A stretch of 64,000 nucleotides of DNA from Amycolatopsis sp. A133 (GCF_031082405.1 NZ_JAVHJU010000076.1:1-64000), one strand, 5' to 3'; positions 43,989 to 53,187 are shown, numbered from the stretch's first letter. Numbers and translations: made by a program. The notes: a model not told the origin generated them from the letters alone.

Positions 43989-44940
43989 TGGCCGTCCTCC
44001 TCCGGCGGGCGGTCAGCGCGAGGTACGCGGCGCTGACCACCATCAGGAACAGCAGCAACAGCACCGACATGGCGGAGCCGAGGCCGAAGTTCCAGGTCAC
44101 GAACGAACTCTGGTAGATGTGGATGGAGATCAGCGACGCCTCGCGCGGAGCGGACTTCCCGAACAGGACGTACGGGGTGTTGAAGTCGTTGAACGTCCAC
44201 AGGAACAGCACGAGCAGCAGCACCTGGTTGACCGGCCGCAGCATGGGCTGCGTGATCGCCCGGAACTGGGTCCACCAGCCGGCGCCGTCGATCGAGGCCG
44301 CTTCGTAGAGCTCCCCCGGGATGTTCTGCAACCCCGCCATGACGATGAGGAACGCGAACGGCCAGTTCCGCCACACCGACACAGTCACCAGCGACCAGAA
44401 GCTGTTGTCCCCGATCAGCCAGAACGAGTGGGTGCCGAACAGGCTGTTCACCAGGCCGGTGTCGCGTTGGAACATGAACGACCAGGTGATGACGGCGGCG
44501 TACATCGGCAGCGCGTACGGAACGAGGAACAACGTCCGCAGCAGGCCCCGCCCGCGGAAGCTGCGCTGCATCAAGACCGCGGCGGACGTGCCGAAGAGCC
44601 AGCAGAGCCCCACCGACAGGACCGTGTACTCGACGGTGATCCCGAACGAGTGCGCCAGTGCCTTGCCCGTGGCGGTGTCGAAGTCGAGGACGAACTTGTA
44701 GTTGTCGAGCCCGGCACCCGGGGCAGCCGACCAGTTGCGGATGTAGTACTGGGTCAGCTTGACGAAGCTCATCACGACGCCGACGAGCATCGGGACGACG
44801 TGGATGAGCAGTTCGAGCAGCAGAGCGGGCAGCAGCAGGAGGTACGGGAGGGCCGGCCGGCGGCGTTTGCGCCGCGTGCTTCCGGGCCGGGGGGCGCCGG
44901 CCGCCTTCGCGGCCGGAGCCCCCCGCACAGCGGTCGTCAT
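43981..44940 (-). CDS. Carbohydrate ABC transporter permease (MalF-type)
   Basis: 319-aa permease with a basic N-terminus (TRRKRRRPALPYLLLLPALL), six membrane segments and the EAA loop YEAASIDGAGWWTQFRAITQ. Partner of the 43149 gene for the transmembrane channel. Starts 6 bases after the solute-binding protein gene stop. Confidence 0.92.
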   Translation of the reverse strand: MTTAVRGAPAAKAAGAPRPGSTRRKRRRPALPYLLLLPALLLELLIHVVPMLVGVVMSFVKLTQYYIRNWSAAPGAGLDNYKFVLDFDTATGKALAHSFGITVEYTVLSVGLCWLFGTSAAVLMQRSFRGRGLLRTLFLVPYALPMYAAVITWSFMFQRDTGLVNSLFGTHSFWLIGDNSFWSLVTVSVWRNWPFAFLIVMAGLQNIPGELYEAASIDGAGWWTQFRAITQPMLRPVNQVLLLVLFLWTFNDFNTPYVLFGKSAPREASLISIHIYQSSFVTWNFGLGSAMSVLLLLFLMVVSAAYLALTARRRRTASV

Positions 44941-44946
44941 CTCGGG

Positions 44947-46263
44947 TTAGCTCCCGGCCGCGATCTGCTGGTCGGCTTGGGCCAGCTGATCCTTGATCTT
45001 GCCGGCCTCGACCGTGCGGCCCGCCGCGACGTCGGCGAACATCGTCTTCATCGCGGTGCCGATCAGCGTCTCGAACTGCGATTCCTGCGTGACCTGCGGC
45101 ATCGGTTCGGCGGTGGTGCTCAGGACGCTCTGGAACACCTTGACGTCCTCGGTCTGGAAGGCCGGGTCACCGTAGGCGTCCTGGACGGTGGGCAACGAGC
45201 CGTAGGTCTTGTTCAGCTGTGCCTGCTCGGGCGCGGAAACCATGAACTTCACGAAGTCCAGCGCGGCGGCGGGGTTCTTGGCGCTCTTGAACACCGCCAA
45301 GTTGATGCCCGCGACGAAGCTGGTGACCTTCCGGCTGTTCGCGGGCGGGTTGGCCGGCAGCGGGATCGGCGCGACTCCGATGTTGGCCAGGTCCGCCCCG
45401 ATGTTCTTGAACGAACCGGCCGACGCCTGGTTCATGAACATCGCGGCTTTACCGTCCACCAGGTCCTTGAGGGACTTCGCGGTGTCGGCGTACTCCGCGT
45501 TCGACGGGTTGACGATCTTGTCTTTCTGCATGAGGTCGACGTACTGCTGGACGGCCGCGACCGCCGGGTCGGACGCCAGCTGCGGCTTGCCGTCCTGGGA
45601 GAAGAAGTTCGCCCCGTGCTGAGCGCCGAGGATCGCGGCGTGATGGCTGTTCTCGGTCACCTGGCCCGCCTGCAGCGACAGCCCCCACTGCCCCTTCTTC
45701 GGGTCGGTCAGCTTCTTGCCGTCCGCGACGAGCTCTTCCCACGTCGCCGGGGGCGCGGTGATACCGGCGTCGGAGAACAGCTTCTTGTTGTAGTAGAGAC
45801 CGTAGGCCTGACCGTAGAGCGGAACGCCCACCGGAGGCTGGCCGTTCGCACCGGTCGCGGCCAGTGAAGGTCCGAGGAACCGGGACTTGCCACCCACCTT
45901 GTCGAGGGCGGCGTCGTCGAACGGCAGGAAAGCGCCGGTCGCCTGGAGCGACGCCGACCACGTGTTGCCGATGTTGAGGACGTCGGGCCCCTGGCCGGAG
46001 GTCGTGGCGGCCAGGATCCGGTTGAGCAGATCCGACCACGGCACGACCTCGAGCTTGACCTTGACACCGGTGGCCTTCTCGAACTTGTCGAGCTCGGGCT
46101 GCAGGACCGCTTTGTCGTTGTCGAGGCTCGTGCCCTGGTTGGAGGCCCAGTAGGTGAGTTCCTTGGGGCCGTCGGCCGATGTGGAGTCGCCGCCGCTACA
46201 GGCGGCGGTGGTGGCGGCGGCCAGCGCAAGGACGAGCGCTGACGCGGTGGTTCTCATTCGCAT
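44947..46263 (-). CDS. Extracellular sugar-binding lipoprotein of ABC transporter
   Basis: 438-aa family-1 solute-binding protein. The signal ends in a lipobox (AAATTAACSGGD); the mature protein opens with ELTYWASNQGTSLDNDKAVL and contains the family VVPWSDLLNRILAATTSGQG and PDVLNIGNTWSASLQATG stretches. Start ATG 46263 is preceded by GAGG; an in-frame ATG farther upstream would add 31 non-signal residues. First gene of the operon, divergent from the ROK regulator. Ligand probably a beta-glucoside oligosaccharide by association with GH1. Confidence 0.92.
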   Translation of the reverse strand: MRMRTTASALVLALAAATTAACSGGDSTSADGPKELTYWASNQGTSLDNDKAVLQPELDKFEKATGVKVKLEVVPWSDLLNRILAATTSGQGPDVLNIGNTWSASLQATGAFLPFDDAALDKVGGKSRFLGPSLAATGANGQPPVGVPLYGQAYGLYYNKKLFSDAGITAPPATWEELVADGKKLTDPKKGQWGLSLQAGQVTENSHHAAILGAQHGANFFSQDGKPQLASDPAVAAVQQYVDLMQKDKIVNPSNAEYADTAKSLKDLVDGKAAMFMNQASAGSFKNIGADLANIGVAPIPLPANPPANSRKVTSFVAGINLAVFKSAKNPAAALDFVKFMVSAPEQAQLNKTYGSLPTVQDAYGDPAFQTEDVKVFQSVLSTTAEPMPQVTQESQFETLIGTAMKTMFADVAAGRTVEAGKIKDQLAQADQQIAAGS

Positions 46264-46322
46264 CTGAAGTCCTCGGGGTGCGTGGACGAGCCACGAAGGG
46301 TATCTGTGACTCAGGACACAGC

Positions 46323-46343
46323 TTAATTCGCGCCTTGATTTAA
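46323..46343. promoter_or_regulatory. Candidate operator for the ROK regulator
   Basis: In the 160-base divergent region an AT-rich imperfect inverted repeat (TTAATT at 46323-46328, ATTTAA at 46338-46343) stands out from GC-rich surroundings. ROK repressors often bind such AT-rich palindromes between their own gene and the sugar operon. Confidence 0.35.
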
Positions 46344-46423
46344 CTCGTGTGGCCAAGAAGAGTCAAGGCCATGGACCCCGTCCGTTCACGCCGGGGAGAA
46401 GTGTCACCGGGAGAACACAAGCT

Positions 46424-47587
46424 ATGACGCAGCGCCAACCAAGCACAGTGGGCACCCTCGGCCGAGGCAATCGTTCGCTGCTGCTCCGCTCGCTGTACTT
46501 CAGTGCTCCGGCCAGCCGGCACACGCTGGCAACGGCCACCGGGCTCAGCGCGGCATCGGTCGGCAAAGTGGTGCGCGAGCTGGTCGGTGAAGGCGTCGTG
46601 ATCGAGGCCGGTTCGCTGGATTCCAACGGCGGCCGACCCCAAAGGCTGCTGCGGATCGCTCCCGGTTACGGCCACGTGGTCGGTGTGGACGTCGACGAAG
46701 CGAGGCTCCGGGTCGGCTTGTTCGATCTGTCCATGACCGAGCTCGCCCGGGCCGACCATCCCCTCGATCCCCGCCGGCACGGCCCGGAAGCGGTCGTCTC
46801 GCGGATTCTCGCGGGCTTGACCAGCGTGCTCGCCGAGAGTGCCGTTCCCCGCGACACCATTCTCGGAGTGGGGCTGGGAGTGCCCGGCGCGGTACGGCAG
46901 ACCCCCGAGGTCACGGTCAACTCGCAGACCTTCGGCTGGGAAATGGTCCCCCTCGAGAGGCTCCTGCGCGGCGGCACCGACCTGGCGCTGCATATCGACA
47001 ATCGCGCCAACGCCGTCGGACGAGCCGAGCTGGGGTTCGGGAACCGGGAAAGGCCCAGCGTGGTGGTCGCCTTGCTCGGCTCCAGCGTGGGAGCCGGCAT
47101 CATCTCCGACGTCCACGGCGCCTCGGCCGGGGCGGGCGAACTCGGACACACCGTGCTCGTCGCCGGCGGACGTAGCTGCCGATGTGGCAGCAAAGGCTGC
47201 CTCGAGGCCTACGTCGGAGCCGGAGCGATCCTCGATCGCTTCCGCGAAGCGGGCGGGATCGTCGCAAACGACGCCGACCAGGAAGCTGCCCTCGCCACTG
47301 TGGTGTACGACGACCAGGGAACCGGGATACTAGCGGAAACCTGCCGCCATCTCGGCGCCGCCATCGGCGGATTGATCAACCTCCTCAACCCCTCCCGCCT
47401 CATCCTCGGCGGCTGGGCCGGCTTACTCCTCGGCGAACGCAATCTCGACGCCATCCGCGACGCTGCCTGCCTTCACTCGCTGAAGCGCTGCTTCGCCGCC
47501 ACGTCGATCGACCTGTGCCGCCTCGGACCGGACGCAGCAGTACGCGGCGCCGCCACCCTCCCCGTCGAGCGTTTCCTGAACGACTGA
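46424..47587 (+). CDS. ROK family transcriptional repressor
   Basis: 387-aa regulator. N-terminal winged HTH (RHTLATATGLSAASVGKVVR, LVGEGVVIEAGSLDSNGGRP), then a ROK kinase-like sugar-sensing domain with the zinc motif GRSCRCGSKGCLEAYVGAGA (CxCGxxGCxE) and the sugar-contact GELGH. The ATP-binding DxGG-type loop is not obvious, normal for repressors. Start ATG 46424 chosen for the GGGAG upstream. Divergent from the ABC/GH1 operon, which it most likely controls in response to the transported sugar. Confidence 0.9.
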   Translation: MTQRQPSTVGTLGRGNRSLLLRSLYFSAPASRHTLATATGLSAASVGKVVRELVGEGVVIEAGSLDSNGGRPQRLLRIAPGYGHVVGVDVDEARLRVGLFDLSMTELARADHPLDPRRHGPEAVVSRILAGLTSVLAESAVPRDTILGVGLGVPGAVRQTPEVTVNSQTFGWEMVPLERLLRGGTDLALHIDNRANAVGRAELGFGNRERPSVVVALLGSSVGAGIISDVHGASAGAGELGHTVLVAGGRSCRCGSKGCLEAYVGAGAILDRFREAGGIVANDADQEAALATVVYDDQGTGILAETCRHLGAAIGGLINLLNPSRLILGGWAGLLLGERNLDAIRDAACLHSLKRCFAATSIDLCRLGPDAAVRGAATLPVERFLND

Positions 47588-47598
47588 AGCTGCATCCA

Positions 47599-47991
47599 CT
47601 ACGGGGTGGCGGCACTCACCGCAACCGCTTCGACTTCGACCAGCAGCTCAGGCAGGGCCAACCCCGCGACGTAGACCAGCGTGGAGGCGTTCTTCGCCCC
47701 ACCGGTGACTTCCGAACGGACAGCCGAGAAGGCAACCCGATCCTCCGGACGCACCAGGAACACAGTCGTCTTCACCACGTCGGAGAAAGCCATTCCCGCC
47801 TCATCCAAGACGGCTTTCATGTTGGCGAAAACCAACCGCGTCTGCGCCTCGACACCCTCCGGGACCGAGCCGTCCTGGTCCATCCCGATTTGACCGGCGA
47901 TGTAGAGCGTGCGAACGGCTCCCGACACCTCAACGCCGTGATGGTAGCTCCCGGGGACGGGACGGCCCTGCGGGTTGCGGATGGCGATCAC
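47599..47991 (-). CDS. RidA/YjgF family enamine/imine deaminase
   Basis: 130-aa protein of the usual RidA length: IRNPQGRPVPGSYHHGVEVS, LYIAGQIGMDQDGSVPEGVE, QTRLVFANMKAVLDEAGM, VVKTTVFLVRPED and LPELLVEVEAVAVS. The arginine that contacts the carboxylate in canonical RidA (near the RxxVxV/P segment) is not clear, so it may be one of the Rid subgroups without deaminase activity. GTG start at 47991 with CAGGAG five bases upstream. Convergent with the ROK gene, 11 bases apart. Confidence 0.82.
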   Translation of the reverse strand: MIAIRNPQGRPVPGSYHHGVEVSGAVRTLYIAGQIGMDQDGSVPEGVEAQTRLVFANMKAVLDEAGMAFSDVVKTTVFLVRPEDRVAFSAVRSEVTGGAKNASTLVYVAGLALPELLVEVEAVAVSAATP

Positions 47992-48445
47992 ATCAACTCC
48001 TGTTCGCGCGGTGTCGACCGGACCACAAGTCCGACATATCAGCGACCGACAGCGTGTCACGGACCGGCCGTCCAGATTCGGTCCTGGCGAACGAGGCGCC
48101 CCCGCCGTCGAGCCGCACGATCGTCGAACTCCTGCCGTGCGTGAGCACCGGTATCGCCAACTCCGGCAGGCACTGCGGCAACCAGGTACACAAGATAGCG
48201 CGTAATGAGGGAGCTCAGGCGACGAGCCTGGATCAAGGGCGTCGCCACACCACTTCCCGTTGTTCGTATTCCAGTACCGTTTCGGCCCCTGCTGCGGCAG
48301 AAGCGCCTAACGCGACCGCGAGCATGTTCGTCTTCGGTCATCTGATCGGGGTGGCGTAGTCACGGCTGCGCGGCCGCCGGACTCCCCTGCTCAGCACCCG
48401 AGCCACGGCAGCTACGTGACATGTTCGGATGCTCGCCAATTTGTC
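47992..48445. other. Gene-free stretch left of the insertion element
   Basis: About 450 bases. No supported frame. It is the left flank of the IS630-type element and does not obviously continue the DNA-ligase scrap found on its right. Confidence 0.4.
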
Positions 48446-48447
48446 TA

Positions 48448-48475
48448 GTGCTGTGACCGCATAGGTTCGCCGGGT
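48448..48475. repeat. Left terminal inverted repeat of the IS630-type element
   Basis: 28 bases starting GTGCTGTGACCGCAT; pairs with the right end with one mismatch. Preceded by TA. Confidence 0.9.
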
Positions 48476-48483
48476 CGGCGGTC

Positions 48484-49567
48484 GTGGCGGTTGCATGTGC
48501 GGTGACATCCGAGTGCCGGGGCAGCACGAGTTCGGTGTGCTACCGGCGGGCGATAATGCTGCTGGCCTCCGCTGGAGGAAAACGGGTGCCGGTGATCGCA
48601 CAGCTGGTGCAGGCCGACGAGGACACCGTCCGGGATGTGATCCACGCGTTCAACGAGAAGGGCCTGGCCTGCCTGGACCCTCGGTGGGCGGGAGGCCGGC
48701 CCCGCCAACTCAAGTCTGACGAAGAGGACTTCGTCGTCCAGACGGCCACCACCCGCCCGGTCAAGCTCGGCCGGCCTTTCACTCGCTGGTCACTGCGCAA
48801 GCTCGTCGCCTACCTGCGCAAAGTCCACGGCCGGGTGATTCGCATCGGCCGTGAGGCGTTACGGTGCCTGCTCGCCCGCCGCGGCGTCACCTTCCAGCGC
48901 ACCAAGACCTGGAAGGGGTCCCGGACCCCGAACGGGAGACGAAGCCGGACCGTATCGAGCACGTCTGGACCGCTTCCCGGACCGGGTATTCGCCTTCGAT
49001 GAGTTCGGCCCACCCGGGATCCGGCCCATCGGCGGCAGCTGCTGGGCCGAACAGACCCGGCCCGACCAGCCGCCGGCCACCTACCATCGCACCCACGGCG
49101 TCCGGTACTTCCATGGCTGCTGCTCGGTGGGCGACGACCGTCTGCGGGGCGTGAACCGCCGCAAGAAGGGTGCCGGGAACACGCTGGCCGCGCTGAAATC
49201 GATCCGCGCCGCCCGGCCCGACGGCGCACCGATCTACGTGATCCTGGACAACCTGTCCGCCCACAAGGGCGCCGACATCCGCCACTGGGCAAAGAAGCAC
49301 AAGGTCGAGCTGTGCTTCACCCCGACCTACGCCTCCTGGGCGGACCCGATCGAGGCGCACTTCGGACCACTGCGGCAGTTCACCATCGCCAACTCCCACC
49401 ACCCCAACCACACCGTCCAGACCAGGACCCTGCACTCCTACCTCCGCTGGCGCAACGCCAATGCCCGCCACTGCGACGTCCTGGCCCCCGAACGCAAGGA
49501 ACGCGCCCGCATCCGCAGCGAGAAAGGCACCCGATGGGGCGGACGCCCCCTCACAACCGCAGCCTGA
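48484..49567 (+). pseudogene. IS630 family transposase, split over three frames
   Basis: N-terminal HTH part reads AIMLLASAGGKRVPVIAQLV, TVRDVIHAFNEKGLACLDPR and KLVAYLRKVHGRVIRIGREA. The frame changes near 48915 (VPDPERETKPDRIEHV) and again near 48965, after which the DDE domain is clean: FAFDEFGPPGIRP (first Asp), IYVILDNLSAHKG (second Asp) and WADPIEAHFGPLRQF (Glu). Two indels separate the DNA-binding from the catalytic part, so no full transposase is made unless by frameshifting. Movement in trans by a related copy is possible. Confidence 0.85.
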
Positions 49568-49571
49568 TCCA

Positions 49572-49599
49572 ACCCGGCGAACCTACGCGGTCACAGCAC
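49572..49599. repeat. Right terminal inverted repeat of the IS630-type element
   Basis: 28 bases ending CGGTCACAGCAC, followed by TA. Overlaps the region just after the transposase stop. Confidence 0.9.
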
Positions 49600-49601
49600 T
49601 A

Positions 49602-49690
49602 GATCGCTGCCGTTGCGGCTCCGTAGGGCGACACGGCCGTCGGCCCACCGGCCGGCCAGGGCGCGGTAACCGTCCGACTTCTGTTATGCG
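49602..49690 (-). pseudogene. ATP-dependent DNA ligase scrap at the IS junction
   Basis: On the minus strand KSDGYRALAGRWADGRVALR then SRNGSDL is read up to the IS boundary. In LigC/LigD-type ATP-dependent ligases the adenylation motif is KWDGYRA followed by a hairpin and LRSRNGxDLT, so this is the motif I region with Trp replaced by Ser. The rest of the ligase is absent on both sides of the element. Confidence 0.5.
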
Positions 49691-49848
49691 CTGTTGAGCT
49701 GTCCACGGACTTTCGTCCAGCGTCATGTCGATCACCGGTTGGCGAGCACGGGAGTTCAGCTCCCTGTTGGCCGATCTCGGTGAGGGGTTGGATGATCTGG
49801 GGGTGCCCGAGGGGCAGCCCCTCCGGCCGGCCGGCCCCACCCGTCCAG

Positions 49849-49905
49849 TCATGCCGGTATGGGCAGCAACGGCCGGATGACCTGCCATTCGGGGATTCGG
49901 GCCAT
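49849..49905 (-). pseudogene. Possible N-terminal scrap of an IS5-type transposase
   Basis: MARIPEWQVIRPLLPIPA resembles the first residues of actinomycete IS5/IS4 transposases (DAEWxxVRPLLP). Only 18 codons remain. Weak. Confidence 0.3.
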
Positions 49906-49958
49906 GCCGCAGCCGAGGGCTACCCGGATGGTCGCCTGGGCCTGAGGCTGGCCGCGCT

Positions 49959-50561
49959 TCAGCGAGGCAGCAGGACGTCGACCTGCCTGCGGATGTCCTG
50001 CACGATCTCCTCGACGCTCAAGGCGATGTTCACGCCCGCCGCCATGCTGAGGAACATCACGGCGGACACGATGTGTGCCAGCGTCGCGGCGTCGCCCTCT
50101 GCGACCCGTTCGTCTCGGCGCAGCACGGCGGCGATGGCCTCCTCGGTCTGCGCGACGATGGCCAGTGCCGCGCCGTGCCGGGGCTCCTCGGGGTCGCCGA
50201 AGACCATCTCTCGCAGGTAGGTGCGTCCGTTGTCGATCTGGATGCGGTTGCACTCGACGATCGGCCGGATGATCGCCAGCACCGCGTCCAGCACGCCGGG
50301 GACGGTCTCGGCGTCCGCCCGGCCCTGCTCAAGTGCTTCGACGTACTTGGCGTTCTGGACAAGGAGGAGCAGTTCGCCCTTGGTCTTGGCATAAAGGAAC
50401 AGGGTCCCGGTGCCGATGTCGGCCTTGTCGGCGATCTGCTGGGTCGTGACCTCATCGACGCCGTGTTCGGCGAACAGCTCACTGGCGGCAGCGACGATGC
50501 GGTCGAGTTTTTCCTGCTTGTTCCGCTCGCGCCGGCCGACCGGCTGGGAGGCGGCAGACAT
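49959..50561 (-). CDS. TetR family transcriptional regulator
   Basis: 200-aa regulator. The HTH is at about residues 28-50 (ELFAEHGVDEVTTQQIADKA, then DIGTGTLFLYAKTKGELLLL), the TetR signature; the C-terminal part is all-helical with an AIVAQTEEAIAAVLRRDERV dimerisation segment. It lies 45 bases downstream of a quinone oxidoreductase gene on the same strand, suggesting co-transcription and control of that gene in response to a small electrophile or drug. Confidence 0.9.
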   Translation of the reverse strand: MSAASQPVGRRERNKQEKLDRIVAAASELFAEHGVDEVTTQQIADKADIGTGTLFLYAKTKGELLLLVQNAKYVEALEQGRADAETVPGVLDAVLAIIRPIVECNRIQIDNGRTYLREMVFGDPEEPRHGAALAIVAQTEEAIAAVLRRDERVAEGDAATLAHIVSAVMFLSMAAGVNIALSVEEIVQDIRRQVDVLLPR

Positions 50562-50606
50562 GGGTGTCCTCGTGCGTTCTGTGTCGCCCGTCGCGGTTGC
50601 GGCGGG

Positions 50607-51602
50607 TCAGCTGTGGCCGATGACGGCCTTGCCGCGGATGCCACCCTGGGACAGGGACTGCAGCGCCTGCGGGGTCTGGTCGAAGCCGGCCACCTTTCCC
50701 ACGACCGGACGCACCACGCCCTGGTCGATGAGAGTGGTGATCTGGCGGAGCTGGTCGCCGCTGGCGCGCATGAGCATGAACTCATACGTCACGCCGAGCT
50801 TCTTCGCCTGCTTGCGGATCTTGCGGCTCAGGGCGGCGACCCCCAGGCGCAGCAGCGGGTTGAGGCCGGCCTCGCGCGCGAAAGTGGGCTCCGGGGGACC
50901 GGCGATCTCGATGGCTTTGCCGCCGGGCTTGAGCACCCGCAGGGACTTCTCGAGAGTCTCCCCACCGAGGCTGTCCAGCACCAGGTCGTAGCCGGTCAGG
51001 AGCTGCTCGAAGTCCTGGGTGCGGTAATCGATCACCGTGTCCGCGCCGAGCGCGCGCACGAAGTCCGCGTTGGAAGCGCTGGCGGTCGTGGCGACGTGCG
51101 CACCGAGGTGCGCGGCGAGCTGGATCGCGATCGAACCGACCCCGCCGGCGCCGGCGTGGATGAGGACCTTCTGCCCGGGCCGCACCTTCCCGCGCTCCAC
51201 CAGCGCCTGCCACGCCGTGAGCGCCACCAGCGGCAGCGAGCCGGCCTCATTCATGCTGATCGAGGCGGGCTTGAGCGCCAGGTCGCCCTCCGCGACGGCG
51301 ATGCGTTCGGCGAAGGTGCCGATGCGGTCCTGGTCGGGCCGACCGTAGACCTCGTCTCCGGGCTTGAAGCCGCGAACCGCCGTCCCGACGCTGATGACAG
51401 TGCCCGCGACATCGTTGCCCAGGATCAGCGGCAGCTTGTAGGGCAGGATCTGCTTCAACTCACCGGCGCGGATCTTCTCATCCAGCTGATTCAGCCCGGC
51501 GGCCTCCACCCGCACAAGCACGTCGTGCTCCCCCACGGTGGGCTCGGGGACGTCCGCCTCCTGCAGCGGCTCCTTGTGCTTGGTGACGACGAACGCTCGC
51601 AT
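50607..51602 (-). CDS. NADP-dependent quinone oxidoreductase (medium-chain, zinc-independent)
   Basis: 331-aa MDR-superfamily enzyme. The catalytic-domain entrance GNDVAGTVISVGTAVRGFKP and the cofactor motif IHAGAGGVGSIAIQLAAHLG (AGGVG, NADPH) are clear, and there is no structural zinc cysteine cluster, as in zeta-crystallin-like quinone reductases. The GLNPLLRLGVAALSRKIRKQ insertion is typical of one actinobacterial subgroup. It probably reduces quinones or alkenals. Operon with the TetR gene downstream. Confidence 0.88.
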   Translation of the reverse strand: MRAFVVTKHKEPLQEADVPEPTVGEHDVLVRVEAAGLNQLDEKIRAGELKQILPYKLPLILGNDVAGTVISVGTAVRGFKPGDEVYGRPDQDRIGTFAERIAVAEGDLALKPASISMNEAGSLPLVALTAWQALVERGKVRPGQKVLIHAGAGGVGSIAIQLAAHLGAHVATTASASNADFVRALGADTVIDYRTQDFEQLLTGYDLVLDSLGGETLEKSLRVLKPGGKAIEIAGPPEPTFAREAGLNPLLRLGVAALSRKIRKQAKKLGVTYEFMLMRASGDQLRQITTLIDQGVVRPVVGKVAGFDQTPQALQSLSQGGIRGKAVIGHS

Positions 51603-51764
51603 GAAGCGCCACTCCTTGTCTTCATCCTATTTATCCGGGCATGAAGCCAGATCAGCCAATTCGGCGTGACATGGGGCCTAGCCTCACTCCATTAATCCGA
51701 TTGCACTCAACTATGAGTCTACTCAGGATTACTGCCCAGGGAGGTCCCATGGGACACGGCTCAC

Positions 51765-51890
51765 ATGCCGATCGGGCGCCGCGAGCGGGCCACCGACGTC
51801 ATCGTCCTCGGTGCCGGCTCGAGCTGGTACGTCGCCGCGATCCGCGCCGCGCAACTCGGCATGAACATCCAGTCCGGCAGTGCGGACAAC
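51765..51890 (+). pseudogene. Dihydrolipoamide dehydrogenase N-terminal scrap
   Basis: MPIGRRERATDVIVLGAGSS then WYVAAIRAAQLGMNIQSG resembles the first strand and FAD-binding loop of lipoamide dehydrogenases (VLGAGPGGYVAAIRAAQLG), but the GxGxxG motif has become GAGSSW and similarity ends after about 40 codons. It cannot bind FAD. Confidence 0.5.
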
Positions 51891-52409
51891 GGACAGCCGC
51901 AAACCCTGTCCATAACTTCGGTTCCGGCGGGCTACCGGCAGGCGGGGCGGGCCGCGGTGGAGGAGCGGGGGAGCGGCGTGGCCGCATCGCGGGTCGAGGC
52001 GGTCCGAGGCGGTCCGGCGGGCGGGCGCCGCTGACGGGCGGCCGACGACGCCGCCGTCCTCGGCACCGAGGGTGTCCTGGGCCCGCAACGCGCCCTCCCC
52101 GGTGCCACATACCGGCCGCGAGCACCCGCCGGCAGCAGCAGGCCCCGGCCACCACCGAAGACACCCCTCCGGCGCGAGCCGCAGCCCTGCCTCCGCCCCC
52201 GTGCGAGCCGCCCCGGCCGTCACCGAAGCACCCCGACGAGCCGCAGCCCCGCCCCTCCGAAGCCCCGAGCCGCAGTTCCGTCCCGTCCGGCTGTGCCCGC
52301 AGGTCCGCCCCGTCCCGTTCGGCCGCGCCCGGAGCCGCGGGACCGGTCGGTCCCGGGGCTCCGGTCCCGCTCCACCTGCCCGCAGCCGACCCGGCCGGGG
52401 CGGCCGGCG
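51891..52409. other. Gene-free, proline/alanine-rich GC tract
   Basis: About 520 bases of very high GC. Open frames in several registers are low complexity and show no family. Confidence 0.35.
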
Positions 52410-53187
52410 TCAGGCGACGCTCAGGACGATCTTCCCGGTGGTGCGGCCCTGCTCGCCGATCTCGTGCGCCTTCGCGGCCTCGGCCAGCGGGACGACGGTC
52501 TCGACCACGGGCGTGAGCGCGCCCCGCTCGGCCAGTGCGGCGATCTCGCGCAGACCCAGGTGGTCGGGCTCGACCCAGCATCCACACCGCCCGCACGTGG
52601 CCGGGGACGTCGTCGGGGCCGGGCAGGGTGATCAGCCGGCCGCCCGGGCGCAGCACCGTCAGGGACCGCTCGGCGTTCTGGCCGCCGAGCCCGTCCACGT
52701 GCGCGAAAGCGGCGGACACCCTGTCGATCTGTTTCCAGTCATCGTCCCCCCAGTTACCGCGGTGGCCGGTGTAGTCGGCCACCAGGTACTGCACGAGGTT
52801 TTCGCCGCCGCTGCGAAACACTCCGGCTCGATGGATCAGACCGGCGAGCGCCCGGGCAGCAAACGCGCCCCGGCTGAACCCGAAGATGAAGACCCGATCG
52901 CCAGGTTCCCAGTGGTGCATCAGAAACTCGTAGGCCTCGGCGAGGTTTTCCCGGACGCCGACACCGAATGCCAGCCCGATGAGCTTCGATACGGCCCGGC
53001 CGACGCCCGTCCACGCCCCCTGAGCACTGAACGTTCCGACGCCGGGATCGTAGTACGCGACCTGAGCAGCCGGATCGGAAAGGTCGAGCAGCTCGGACAG
53101 GCGCACCACGTTGGTACTCGACCGCGCCTTGACCTGGTGGCCCGTACCGTCGAGGCACAGGACCACGTTCTTGCTCACCGCGACCAC
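52410..53187 (-). pseudogene. Chimera of a DUF2235 hydrolase N-terminus and a quinone oxidoreductase C-terminus
   Basis: From ATG 53187 the first ~165 residues are a DUF2235 (alpha/beta hydrolase, T6SS phospholipase-like) domain: KNVVLCLDGTGHQVKARSST, YYDPGVGTF and the GFSRGAFAARALAG nucleophile elbow. Around 52695 the frame runs straight into the second half of an MDR oxidoreductase (VDGLGGQNAERSLTVLRPGG, RLITLPGPDDVPG), then shifts frame near 52585 and ends ALTPVVETVVPLAEAAKAHE and GRTTGKIVLSVA. The rest of each protein is missing. The in-frame join looks like a deletion between two genes. Confidence 0.7.

Larger units (their letters stand above)
48448..49599 (+). mobile_element. IS630-type insertion sequence with terminal inverted repeats
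   Basis: A 1152-bp element. The ends are 28-bp inverted repeats (48448-48475 and 49572-49599) differing at one position, beginning GTGCTGTGACCGC. Each end is flanked by TA (48446-48447 and 49600-49601), the target duplication made by IS630/Tc1-mariner elements. Inside is a single transposase gene that is frameshifted. The near-identical ends suggest recent insertion. No resistance or passenger gene is carried. Confidence 0.9.

Noticed and set aside
43750..45867. A 705-codon open frame opposite the ABC operon
   Set aside because: It is the antisense shadow of the permease and binding-protein genes, which have clear families.
48851..49567. Treating the catalytic half of the transposase as an independent gene
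   Set aside because: It begins in the middle of the fold with no ribosome site, and the N-terminal half is found directly upstream in other frames.
48484..49567. Programmed frameshifting of the transposase
   Set aside because: Some insertion sequences use one programmed shift, but two indels in opposite registers without a slippery heptamer fit decay or base-call error better.
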